Assembly (NCBI GenBank): GCA_947377705.1
Contig: CANCGU010000153.1
Coordinates: 1 to 6,522, forward strand
Direction of reading: 5' to 3'
Length of the DNA: 6,522 nt
Origin: Comamonadaceae bacterium
Lineage (GTDB): Bacteria > Pseudomonadota > Gammaproteobacteria > Burkholderiales > Burkholderiaceae
Shown in pieces: positions 1 through 6,267 of this stretch (position 1 is its first letter; every line of letters starts with the position of its first letter). The notes beneath the pieces are model-generated. The model made no database searches. It saw nothing but the letters and a program-made list of their open reading frames with translations, and was not told where the DNA came from. The position numbers and the translations under genes are program-made.

Positions 1-233
1 GATTTTTTGTTGCGTGATTGCACTTGCCACCAAACCGATGTGCCGTCTTGCAGCATGCGCCAATTGCGCAGCGGATCCCCCGCTCCGGGTGGTTCAATCT
101 TGATAACGTCAGCGCCAAAATCACCCAAGGTCTTGGCTGCAAAGGGCCCTGCAATCAATTGCCCCATTTCAACCACCCGGAGTCCTTGCAGCGCGCCAGG
201 ACTCAAATTAGGAATCGTCATAGTCATATCCAT
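1..233 (-). CDS. CaiB/BaiF family CoA-transferase, N-terminal part (runs off the left edge)
   Basis: Only the first 77 codons are present; the gene continues beyond position 1. The translation carries the typical amino end of family III (CaiB/BaiF) CoA-transferases: LRVVEMGQLIAGPFAAKTLG at residues 18-37, then DFGADVIKIEPPGAGDPLRNW, and an SRNKK tail where the family usually has SRNKRS. These enzymes move CoA between carboxylic acids in the cytoplasm through an aspartyl-CoA intermediate; the catalytic Asp lies near residue 170 and is outside the window. The ATG at 233 shares its A with the TGA of the Bug-protein gene (TGATG), so translation is probably coupled. In-frame ATGs at 227 and 221 are alternative starts, and no clear Shine-Dalgarno distinguishes them. 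Family assignment is firm. The substrate is unknown, but the operon suggests an organic acid made or imported by the pathway. Confidence 0.9.
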   Translation of the reverse strand, partial: MDMTMTIPNLSPGALQGLRVVEMGQLIAGPFAAKTLGDFGADVIKIEPPGAGDPLRNWRMLQDGTSVWWQVQSRNKK

Positions 234-1204
234 CAATCGATCGTAGCGCCAGAGGTCTTCACAATTTTGGCCCAACGAGGCAAGTCATCGCGCACCAAGT
301 TAGCAAACTGTTCAGGCGTGGATTTGTAAGGCTCGCAACCCACACCCGCCAGACGGTCAAGCACGTCTTTGGAGTCCAGCGCTTTGGCAATCTCGGCATT
401 GAGTTGTGTCACGATGTGCTTGGGGGTCCCTGCAGGCACAAACATGCCATACCAAGGCGTAGTACCAAAGCCTTTAATTGTTTCGCCAATGGTTGGCACA
501 TCTGGCAATGCTGGCAATCGCTTGGGGTTAATCACCCCAAGCACCTTGACTTTGCCAGAGCGAATGAAGGCAATCGATGAGGGCAAGCTTTGCACCGACA
601 CCTGCACCTGCCCTGCCACCAAATCGGTCACCGCAGCAGACGATGCCTTGTAAGGCACATGCACCATATCAATGCCAGCAGCTTTGCTCAGCATCTCGCC
701 GATCAAGTGGTTCAAGGTGCCATTACCTGCAGAGCCAATGTTGATCTTGCCCGGTTGCTGCTTGGCCAACGCAATCAGTTCTGCTGTGTTTTTGGCTGGA
801 AAACTAGGGTTGGCCACTAGCACATAACCCGCTGTGGCCACAGTACCTACGGGGTCGAAATCTTTGATGGGATCAAAGCCTGTGCTCTGGTAGAGAGAAG
901 GGTTAATGACCATTGCGCTGTCTGCTGTGACCATCAGCGTATAGCCATCAGCCTTGGCACGCGCAACTGCTGTAGTGCCCACATTGCCACCGGCGCCTGT
1001 GCGGTTATCAATCACAAAGGGTTGCCCCATCTGTTCGGAAAGTTTTTGTGCAATCACGCGGGCAATCGCATCGTTAGCTCCCCCTGCGGCTTGCGGCACA
1101 ACGACCGTCACAGGTTTGTTAGGAAACTTATCTTGGGCAAGGGCTAGGCCGGCGGCAGTAAACGTCAGTACAAGGCCGAAGAGGATTTTGCGGTGATTCA
1201 TCAT
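233..1204 (-). CDS. Bug-family (TctC-like) periplasmic solute-binding protein
   Basis: The 323-residue product has a clear Sec signal peptide: basic NHRK, a hydrophobic stretch to about residue 22, and a likely signal peptidase I cut after ALA at residue 23. Mature sequence shows Bug-family hallmarks: FPNKPVTVVVPQAAGGANDAIAR near the amino end, DNRTGAGGNVG at about 66-76, and a DGYTLM segment. Length matches the family (about 320). Bug proteins bind small carboxylates in the periplasm; classical TctC works with TctA/TctB membrane subunits, but most Burkholderiales Bug proteins are orphans and none of those subunits appears here. The start is the first of two adjacent ATGs (1204 and 1201); both overlap the TGA of the upstream membrane-protein gene. 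A longer frame to 1306 exists, but it would bury the signal peptide behind 34 residues and overlap the upstream gene by about 100 nt. The ligand is not predictable; a substrate or precursor of the oxygenase pathway is inferred. Confidence 0.93.
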   Translation of the reverse strand: MMNHRKILFGLVLTFTAAGLALAQDKFPNKPVTVVVPQAAGGANDAIARVIAQKLSEQMGQPFVIDNRTGAGGNVGTTAVARAKADGYTLMVTADSAMVINPSLYQSTGFDPIKDFDPVGTVATAGYVLVANPSFPAKNTAELIALAKQQPGKINIGSAGNGTLNHLIGEMLSKAAGIDMVHVPYKASSAAVTDLVAGQVQVSVQSLPSSIAFIRSGKVKVLGVINPKRLPALPDVPTIGETIKGFGTTPWYGMFVPAGTPKHIVTQLNAEIAKALDSKDVLDRLAGVGCEPYKSTPEQFANLVRDDLPRWAKIVKTSGATID

Positions 1205-1800
1205 AGGTACGACGAGTTTGGTAATTCCAGTCTTGTTTGAAAAGCGGGTTGAATCCACTCTGGCTTGACAAGGCTTGGGGGTAGCAAATGAATTATTTTT
1301 CTGCACTCAGTCTCATTACGGTCGTCACAGACCAAGACTTTCAAGGCTGTTTTACGAATAGAGATTTTTTCTTTGAACTCGATCTGTAAATACTGCTTCA
1401 AGTCCAACTCACTCTCGCCCTCGATCCAAACCAAGCTCTCAATGTCGGGCCACGACAGGTGAATTTTTTTGCTGACACCACCCCCAAAAATTTCAGGCAC
1501 ATGGCTCCATGTCAAAAATATTCCGTTGGGCGTTAACGTGACAGCACACACCTTAAGCAGGTCGCTGGCCAATGCTTTTGCCAGAAAAAATGACCCCACC
1601 ATGAGTACCAATAAGGCAGCAAAATCTGCATCGCCCAAATGCTTGGAATTCCAATATGCACTAGCAGGCTCAGCCAGCAACAATGAAAACGCAGTTGGAA
1701 TACAACACAGGCCAATCAACATATACCAAGCACGCGGCCACTTGGACACAGGGTGTGGCTGATCAAGCGTGAGTTGCAGAGAATCGCCGTGCTGATTCAC
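1201..1800 (-). CDS. Uncharacterised membrane protein: two N-terminal helices plus a possible PH-like domain
   Basis: I do not recognise this 199-residue protein as a named family. Two hydrophobic segments lie at about residues 25-46 and 60-80, separated by a short polar loop. The remainder (about 85-175) is soluble and strand-rich: VTLTPNGIFLTW, then KIHLSWPDIESLVWIEGE and LQIEFKEKISI. The pattern of a strand, a G-turn, and a W-x-D-I step resembles bacterial PH-like domains attached to membrane hairpins; this is my inference. The start is GTG at 1800, one base after the TGA of the GntR gene, and the stop overlaps the start of the Bug-protein gene. It is therefore embedded between regulator and transporter and should be co-translated with them. 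The next in-frame Met is at residue 27, inside the first helix, so GTG is preferred. Function is unknown; a role in transport, envelope sensing or regulator tethering is speculative. Confidence 0.8.
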   Translation of the reverse strand: MNQHGDSLQLTLDQPHPVSKWPRAWYMLIGLCCIPTAFSLLLAEPASAYWNSKHLGDADFAALLVLMVGSFFLAKALASDLLKVCAVTLTPNGIFLTWSHVPEIFGGGVSKKIHLSWPDIESLVWIEGESELDLKQYLQIEFKEKISIRKTALKVLVCDDRNETECRKIIHLLPPSLVKPEWIQPAFQTRLELPNSSYL

Positions 1801-1801
1801 G

Positions 1802-2479
1802 TCATGCTTTCATTCGAAGGAGTGTGATGTCATTGGTGTTGAGCGTGAGGATCAAGGACTCCCTGGCCAAATCCGTGTGCGTCTCTGACAAGCTAGCAGC
1901 CAAATCAGCGTTGCCATCATGGATGGCTTTGACGATGGCGGCGTGTTCCTCCCAAATCCCGCTTCGCCCCAGCTGATGCTGATGAACAGCGCCCATCACC
2001 CTGCGCAGATGTATCCAATGCAGCATGGCAGTTTCGATGATGAACGGGTTGCCAGACGCTTCGTAAATGGCCTTGTGAAAAGCTGTGTCGGCTTCAATCA
2101 AGGCATTCACATCGTGACCCGCAGCAGCATCGCGACCTGCCTCAATCAAAGACAAGGGAATTTTTGCTTTTCTCACGGAGGCAAGGCGTGCAGCCAAAGC
2201 GTCTAACGAACCCCGCACTTGATAGAGGTGCCCAATACGAATCGGATCCAGTTGCGTGACCACCAAGCCGCGTCCTGGCGCCTCTTCTAGCAAGCCATCT
2301 TTTTTCAGCAAACGCAGAGCCTGCAAAACTGGCGACCGAGAGACATTGAGCTTTTCAGCTAAATCCTCTTGCGTAATGCGCTCACCGGGCGCTAGCACGC
2401 CTGCGCTAATGGCATCCAACAGAGATTTATAAACTTCGTCAACGTAATCGGTACGGTTGGGAATCTTCGCCAAACTCAT
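1802..2479 (-). CDS. GntR-family transcriptional regulator, FadR/FCD subfamily
   Basis: The 225-residue protein has an N-terminal winged helix-turn-helix (about 12-76) with the GntR signature GERITQEDLAEKLNVSRSP followed by VLQALRLLKKDGLLEE and the wing GRGLVV. The C-terminal helical FCD ligand-binding domain (about 85-210) keeps the usual metal-binding set: D131 and H135 in EADTAFH, H179 in EEHAAIVKAI, and H201 in ETHTDL. FCD regulators usually bind organic acids through this metal and release DNA on binding. Start ATG at 2479 has GGAG 6 nt upstream. The gene sits downstream of the oxygenase, reductase and aldolase-like genes, separated by about 56 nt, so it is probably autoregulated with the operon. 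The palindrome at 5941-5952 is its likely operator. Repressor function is inferred from family habit, not shown. Confidence 0.93.
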   Translation of the reverse strand: MSLAKIPNRTDYVDEVYKSLLDAISAGVLAPGERITQEDLAEKLNVSRSPVLQALRLLKKDGLLEEAPGRGLVVTQLDPIRIGHLYQVRGSLDALAARLASVRKAKIPLSLIEAGRDAAAGHDVNALIEADTAFHKAIYEASGNPFIIETAMLHWIHLRRVMGAVHQHQLGRSGIWEEHAAIVKAIHDGNADLAASLSETHTDLARESLILTLNTNDITLLRMKA

Positions 2480-2485
2480 TCAGAA

Positions 2486-2489
2486 CTCC
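2486..2489 (-). promoter_or_regulatory. Ribosome binding site of the GntR regulator gene
   Basis: On the minus strand GGAG lies 6 nt before the ATG at 2479. It supports that start. The regulator therefore has its own good ribosome binding site, unlike the coupled genes after it. Confidence 0.7.
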
Positions 2490-2501
2490 ATGTTTTCATA
2501 A

Positions 2502-2539
2502 GTGCTGAGCCTAACGGATTTTCTAAGCACAAAGCTCAG
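2502..2539 (-). repeat. Two competing inverted repeats between the aldolase-like gene and the regulator gene
   Basis: Two mutually exclusive hairpins can be drawn. GTGCTGAG (2502-2509) pairs with CTAAGCAC (2523-2530) at seven of eight positions across a 13-base loop. CTGAGC (2505-2510) pairs perfectly with GCTCAG (2534-2539), which includes the stop codon of the aldolase-like gene. There is no T-run suited to a strong intrinsic terminator on the minus strand. The structures could be a weak attenuator, an RNA processing site or chance; no fold energy was computed. Confidence 0.35.
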
Positions 2540-3369
2540 GTGAACATATCGGGTTGTGTTGCCACCAAGTGGTCGTAAATAGGCTGGAAATGCAACCAAC
2601 CGATGTACTCAGAACCCACATGTTCGCGGCTGTAGCGTGCACGCTCTGGTGACACGAGCACGGGTTGATGACCCGACGCCTCCACCAGCATTTGCTGACG
2701 GCAACAACGCTCAAGCGCAATGAACCAAAACGCAGCGGCCTCAATGCTGTGGCGGCTGGCTGTCAGCAGGCCATGGTTTTGGTGAATGGCAGCCTTCACA
2801 CCTTTGAACCAATCGCAAACAGCCAAGCCTGCCTTTTCCTCGACTGCCACTTGACCCGCTTCATCTTTGATGACGATGTGGTCTTCAAAAAAAGCGGCGG
2901 CATCTTGAGAGATGGGCTCAAGCGGTCGACCCAAGGCAGCAAATGCAGTGCCATAAACCGTGTGCGCATGACACATGGAAATGATGTCTGGATGGGCTTC
3001 ATGCACCGCTGCGTGCAACACAAATCCTGCCCGGTTGATGGCGTGCTTACCCTCAACCACTTGCCCCTTGTGATCTGCCAAGATCAGGTTAGACACTTTG
3101 ACTTGTGCAAAGTGCACGCACATGGGGTTGGTCCAATACAGCTCTGGGTGCTCAGGGTCTCGGATGGTGAGATGGCCGGCAAAACCGTAATCAAACCCCT
3201 CCAAAGCAAAGGCGCGGCATGCGGCCACCAAGCGCTGCTTACGGTGCAAACGTTCGGCCTCGAAACTGTCAAACTGCTGAATCTCTGGGTAGATCAAGCC
3301 AGTCTGTGTGGGATCGTAAATTGATTTTTTATGGCCACTCAACTGAGGTGTTTTCACTTTATCCAACAT
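2536..3369 (-). CDS. Class II aldolase/adducin-fold protein, possible lyase or decarboxylase
   Basis: The 277-residue product is a class II aldolase/adducin-fold protein. The core runs from about residue 40 to 240. It has the zinc-binding HAH motif (H134 and H136 in MCHAHT) and the third His in QNHGLL (H199). The segment FAGHLTIRDPEHPELYWTNP (63-82) corresponds to the family's substrate loop. The catalytic Glu of fuculose-phosphate aldolase (E73, four residues before a conserved His) is replaced: here that stretch is AGFVLH and the aligned residue is G115. Metal binding therefore looks intact, but classical aldol chemistry is doubtful. Relatives in aromatic clusters act as decarboxylases, for example on dihydroxyphthalate-type or ring-cleavage acids, so decarboxylase is a reasonable but unproven guess. 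AGGAG six bases before ATG 3369 fixes the start. The reductase gene ends 19 nt upstream. Confidence 0.87.
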   Translation of the reverse strand: MLDKVKTPQLSGHKKSIYDPTQTGLIYPEIQQFDSFEAERLHRKQRLVAACRAFALEGFDYGFAGHLTIRDPEHPELYWTNPMCVHFAQVKVSNLILADHKGQVVEGKHAINRAGFVLHAAVHEAHPDIISMCHAHTVYGTAFAALGRPLEPISQDAAAFFEDHIVIKDEAGQVAVEEKAGLAVCDWFKGVKAAIHQNHGLLTASRHSIEAAAFWFIALERCCRQQMLVEASGHQPVLVSPERARYSREHVGSEYIGWLHFQPIYDHLVATQPDMFT

Positions 3370-3375
3370 AGCTGT

Positions 3376-3380
3376 CTCCT
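3376..3380 (-). promoter_or_regulatory. Ribosome binding site of the aldolase-like gene
   Basis: AGGAG on the minus strand lies 6 nt before the ATG at 3369, within the 19-nt gap after the reductase stop. It is the strongest Shine-Dalgarno in the operon and fixes this start. Confidence 0.8.
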
Positions 3381-3388
3381 GATAGAAA

Positions 3389-4354
3389 TTACAAATTCAA
3401 AGACAAGGTTTTGCCCTTGGCGCGTGACACACACACCGTCAGGCAATGCGTTTTTTCCTCGTCGTTCAAGATGAAATCACGGTGATCCACCTCACCCGCC
3501 ACATAGTCAACCTTACAAGCACCACACAAGCCCGACAAACATGAGGTGGATACGCGTCGGCCCGTGAGCTCAATGGCACGCACAATGGTTTGGTCAGGGC
3601 CCACTTGAATGACCTCACCGCTCTTGACCAAATGCACCTCAAAAGCGCCATCAGGCAAATCGAGCGGCTTTGTTTCAGGCGCTTTGAAATGTTCGCAATG
3701 CACTGCATCTTTAGGCAAATGGGCACTAGCCGCCGCACATGCGCTCATGAAACCTGCTGGACCACAGTAATACACATGCGTGTCTGGCTCAGCAAATTTC
3801 AGCAACCCCGCGATGTCCAAACCCTTGCCCGGCTCACCGCCGTCAAAGTGCAAATGCAAGTGTCCTTGCGGCACAACCTCTTGCAGCTCCTTCATGAAAG
3901 CCACATGGCTAGTGCTACGTGCGCAGTAGTGCAGCTCAAATGAAGCCCCTGCATCGTTAAGTGCATGTGCCATAGATTTCAAAGGCGTGATGCCAATGCC
4001 GCCTGCAATCAAAATCGAATGCTTGGCTTCGCTTGCCATGGGAAACGCGTTACGCGCAACCCCGACCTCCAACAGATCGCCCACACGCACCTTGTTGTGC
4101 ATGGCTGACGAACCGCCTCGGCTTTTAGGCTCTAGCAACACACCCAGCAACCAATGGCTGGTGTCCTTGGGGTCACCCGCCAGTGAATACGAGCGCAGAA
4201 TACCGCCGGGCAAATGCAAGTCCACATGCGCACCAGCTTCAAAAGGCTCAAGTGCATGGCCCTCAGGATCCACCAGTTCGTAGGAACAAATGCCTTGGGC
4301 CTGCCAACGAATGGCCTGCACCCTTAGCTGTTTTGTATCGGTCGTGGCACTCAT
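3389..4354 (-). CDS. Oxygenase reductase: FMN/NADH domain plus C-terminal [2Fe-2S] ferredoxin (phthalate dioxygenase reductase type)
   Basis: The 321-residue protein follows the class IA Rieske reductase layout, as in phthalate dioxygenase reductase and VanB. An N-terminal flavin barrel (about 8-105) carries RSYSL at 54-58, the FMN-binding motif. A nucleotide-binding domain (about 110-225) carries GGIGITP at 118-124 and YYCGP at 195-199. A C-terminal plant-type ferredoxin (about 237-321) carries the cluster ligands C272, C277, C280 and C308 (spacing CX4CX2CX27C). It should take hydride from NAD(P)H, probably NADH by family analogy, and pass single electrons to the Rieske centre of the neighbouring oxygenase in the cytoplasm. 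All key motifs are intact. Its ATG overlaps the oxygenase TGA by 4 nt (ATGA) and has no good Shine-Dalgarno of its own, which points to coupled translation and balanced output of the two partners. Confidence 0.95.
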   Translation of the reverse strand: MSATTDTKQLRVQAIRWQAQGICSYELVDPEGHALEPFEAGAHVDLHLPGGILRSYSLAGDPKDTSHWLLGVLLEPKSRGGSSAMHNKVRVGDLLEVGVARNAFPMASEAKHSILIAGGIGITPLKSMAHALNDAGASFELHYCARSTSHVAFMKELQEVVPQGHLHLHFDGGEPGKGLDIAGLLKFAEPDTHVYYCGPAGFMSACAAASAHLPKDAVHCEHFKAPETKPLDLPDGAFEVHLVKSGEVIQVGPDQTIVRAIELTGRRVSTSCLSGLCGACKVDYVAGEVDHRDFILNDEEKTHCLTVCVSRAKGKTLSLNL

Positions 4355-5889
4355 GCGTGACGCTTGGCAAGCACGTCTTGTTGCAATGCTTCCATTTTGG
4401 TTTTCACAAAATCTGTGCGTTCTTGCCCCTTGAACTTGTCAGCTTCCGTGATGATGCCCACGACTTGCTTGGCCAGATAGCGGCGTAGCGTGACCTCTTC
4501 TTCCGTGGTGCGTCCCACAGGCAAGTCAAACACATTGCCTGAGCAATAGCTGTTGGGCTGACCTTCGCTGTCGCGTAACCACTGCGCAAATTGTTCAGGG
4601 CTGGCGTTGGGATTGGCACCACGCACCGCATCGCGCAATAGTTTGCGGAACATATACAGACCCGCATCGAACTTGGTGGGATTCTCTAAGGCATGCACGG
4701 CAATCGGTCGCTGGCTGATGATGGCCTCGTAGTCGCCTGGTGCGTATTGGCAATCTTTGTAATTGGCGCGTGCGCGGTGGTCGGTCGGAATTGGGGGCAT
4801 GTCTTTGAGTTCGTACTTCCCAAAACGCTCAGGCCTACGCATGGCGACTTGACCTTCTAAGAAGTCAATCGTTTCGTAACCAACCATGTTCTTGTCACCG
4901 ACGCCACGGGTGTCAATGCCTGGACCCATCACGCGCCAACCAATCATCTTGGCGTTTTGATCATCCACAGGTACGGTCCAACGAATCATGTGGAAACGGC
5001 TGAAAAGTTTTTTCTTCTTGCCGTCTTCAGAGGTGTAAGCATGCAAGCTCAGGTTAGGCAACACCTGATGCTGCACTCGGATAAACATATGACCGTCGTC
5101 AGAGCGGCGTGCGCCAGCTCCCGCCAAGCCACGGCCACCGTGCACTGGCATGAAATGCATATCAGGTGGCACCTCCATTGAGGCGGCCCCCACTTCGTCA
5201 AACGTAGTGCCTTGGAAATGCTCGCCCGTCACTTGACGCTTGGCGTGCAAGGCCATGGTGTGATAGTTATCAGCTGAGTTGTCTTGCACTTGCAACCAGT
5301 TGCAGTGCTGGAAGTTGCTATACGGCACCAACTCATCGCCCTCTGCCACGGTGAAGTTCGATTCCCACTCCGGAAACGGCGGCTCTTGCTCAGGCGGCCC
5401 CATGTAGGCAAACACCAAGCCATGTCGCTCAAAGGCTTTGTAGGCACCTTGACGGATTGAGCAGCGGTAGCGCTCGCCCTCTTCCTCTTCGCCTTCTGGA
5501 AACGGCACACGTAAGCAAGTACCGTCAATGTCAAACACCATGCCGTGGTAGCAGCACGAAATGCCGTTGTGCTCGATCTTGCCGTACTCCAAAGAGGCGC
5601 CGCGATGCACGCAATGCGCGTGCAACAAACCAATACGACCTGCCCCATCGCGAAACGCGACCAACTCTTCGCCCAAGATTTTCAAATAACGTGGCGTATC
5701 TGTGAGTTCCATAGACATGCACACTGGGTGCCAAAAACGACGCATGTACTCGCCCAGCGGCGTACCTGCGCCGCACTCGGTCAACTCAGGGTCGTGGCCC
5801 GGGACGCGATTGACGTGATAGCCACCAAAGGGAATGAGTTTTTTCTCACTGGACTCATCAGCGTGATTTGTTTTGTCTCGTGTATTCAT
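4351..5889 (-). CDS. Rieske non-haem iron oxygenase, large subunit (phthalate dioxygenase / LigXa-like)
   Basis: The 512-residue protein is the terminal oxygenase. The Rieske domain (about 45-165) has C93-x-H95 and C112-x2-H115, binding the [2Fe-2S] cluster; an additional Cys, C113, follows C112. The catalytic domain has the mononuclear iron motif D207-x2-H210-x4-H215 in NSADNYHTMALH. The third iron ligand is not obvious; D387 or E388 in GDYEAI is a candidate by position. No small (beta) subunit gene is nearby, as expected for the homo-oligomeric phthalate dioxygenase or O-demethylase type. Family members use O2 and reductase electrons to dihydroxylate, hydroxylate or demethylate aromatic acids. 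At 512 residues it is longer than many relatives (about 350-450), with a C-terminal extension after about residue 430, a KKKK stretch at 291-294 and an acidic EGEEEEGE at 132-139. ATG 5889 has AAGG 7 nt upstream. It is the first gene of the operon; substrate unknown. Confidence 0.93.
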   Translation of the reverse strand: MNTRDKTNHADESSEKKLIPFGGYHVNRVPGHDPELTECGAGTPLGEYMRRFWHPVCMSMELTDTPRYLKILGEELVAFRDGAGRIGLLHAHCVHRGASLEYGKIEHNGISCCYHGMVFDIDGTCLRVPFPEGEEEEGERYRCSIRQGAYKAFERHGLVFAYMGPPEQEPPFPEWESNFTVAEGDELVPYSNFQHCNWLQVQDNSADNYHTMALHAKRQVTGEHFQGTTFDEVGAASMEVPPDMHFMPVHGGRGLAGAGARRSDDGHMFIRVQHQVLPNLSLHAYTSEDGKKKKLFSRFHMIRWTVPVDDQNAKMIGWRVMGPGIDTRGVGDKNMVGYETIDFLEGQVAMRRPERFGKYELKDMPPIPTDHRARANYKDCQYAPGDYEAIISQRPIAVHALENPTKFDAGLYMFRKLLRDAVRGANPNASPEQFAQWLRDSEGQPNSYCSGNVFDLPVGRTTEEEVTLRRYLAKQVVGIITEADKFKGQERTDFVKTKMEALQQDVLAKRHA

Positions 5890-5896
5890 GGCCTGA

Positions 5897-5900
5897 CCTT
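5897..5900 (-). promoter_or_regulatory. Ribosome binding site of the Rieske oxygenase gene
   Basis: AAGG on the minus strand lies 7 nt before the ATG at 5889 and supports it as the start of the first operon gene. Confidence 0.6.
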
Positions 5901-5940
5901 TGTCTTCAAAAATTGGATAAGTTAAAACCGGACTCCGTAT

Positions 5941-5952
5941 TCTGTATACAGA
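5941..5952. promoter_or_regulatory. Candidate GntR/FCD operator, perfect palindrome TCTGTATACAGA
   Basis: A perfect 12-bp palindrome lies about 52 bases upstream of the oxygenase start. Its core, TGTATACA, resembles operators of FCD-type GntR regulators, which are commonly short palindromes such as TTGTATACAA. An FCD regulator is encoded in the same operon and I saw no comparable palindrome before the regulator gene itself. Position downstream of the likely promoter suits repression. The link to this particular regulator is inferred. Confidence 0.6.
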
Positions 5953-5964
5953 GAATAATGATTA

Positions 5965-5997
5965 AAAAGGGCTCTTCGTATTAGTAATTACCCTTTT
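5965..5997. repeat. Inverted repeat AAAAGGG / CCCTTTT in the operon leader region
   Basis: AAAAGGG (5965-5971) pairs perfectly with CCCTTTT (5991-5997) across a 19-base spacer. A separate 8-bp palindrome, GTAATTAC (5984-5991), overlaps the right arm. Either may be a protein-binding site or a leader hairpin. The location between the insertion-sequence end and the operator is suggestive, but no function can be assigned. Confidence 0.35.
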
Positions 5998-6010
5998 GAA
6001 ACGGGGTCAA
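5981..6010 (-). promoter_or_regulatory. Possible promoter of the catabolic operon
   Basis: On the minus strand TTGACC (6010-6005) is a good -35 match. The nearest -10-like hexamers are TACTAA at 18-bp spacing and ACTAAT at 19-bp spacing, both weak. The -35 coincides with the presumed terminal end of the insertion-sequence remnant. The operator palindrome lies about 30 bp downstream. The choice of -10 is uncertain and another promoter in 5950-6000 is possible. Confidence 0.3.
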
Positions 6011-6246
6011 CCTGCCACCACTAGTCGTACCCCTGAATTAGAAGTTAGTCCGTGGGTTCAAAGTTATTCCAAAACTTGATGATTTGTATTTGCAGCAGGA
6101 TTGAATTAATCCGATGCTGTTGCACGAATTGGGCCGGTGGTATTTGACCCAAGCTGCTCTGTAGCCTGACTTCGTTGTAGTCCCTGCGTCACTCAGAGAT
6201 GCACATTCTGGCTTGGGGCAAGGTCTGAAACCATTGCTCGTTCAGT
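6007..6246 (-). mobile_element. Right-end remnant of an IS3-family insertion sequence
   Basis: The minus strand carries the tail of an IS3-type transposase followed by a non-coding end that reads GGACTAACTTCTAATTCAGG and then GTGGTGGCAGGTTGAC, like the right end of IS3-group elements that finish in GGGGGCAGGTCA. The plus-strand start at about 6007 would be the outer edge. Homology stops abruptly near 6246, before the part of the transposase containing the DDE catalytic residues, and no left end is present. It is an old, truncated, immobile copy. The family call is from recalled motifs, without a database search. Confidence 0.7.
6045..6246 (-). pseudogene. IS3-family transposase (OrfB) C-terminal remnant with an internal stop
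   Basis: Reading leftwards from 6246 the frame gives LLNEQWFQTLPQARMCISE, then a TGA (6191-6189), then RRDYNEVRLQSSLGQIPPAQ and FVQQHR. This corresponds to the conserved end of IS3-family integrase-core proteins (LNEHWF..L..AR..IE.WRRDYN..RPHSSLG..TP..F). The TGA sits exactly where the family has Trp, a TGG-to-TGA change. RPHSSLG has become RLQSSLG. Upstream of LLNEQWF the expected FNGRLRDE segment is missing and unrelated sequence follows. The frame closes with TAA at 6047-6045. It cannot encode an active transposase. Confidence 0.75.
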
Positions 6247-6267
6247 AAGCCTGAAGGAATATTGCCC

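Noticed and set aside
1205..1306. 34-residue amino-terminal extension of the Bug protein
   Set aside because: It would place non-hydrophobic sequence before a canonical signal peptide and overlap the upstream gene by about 100 nt. The double ATG at 1204/1201 fits the overlap pattern of the operon.
2665..3324. 219-residue plus-strand frame
   Set aside because: It is antisense to the aldolase-like gene, whose motifs and ribosome binding site are clear. Its translation shows no recognisable domain.
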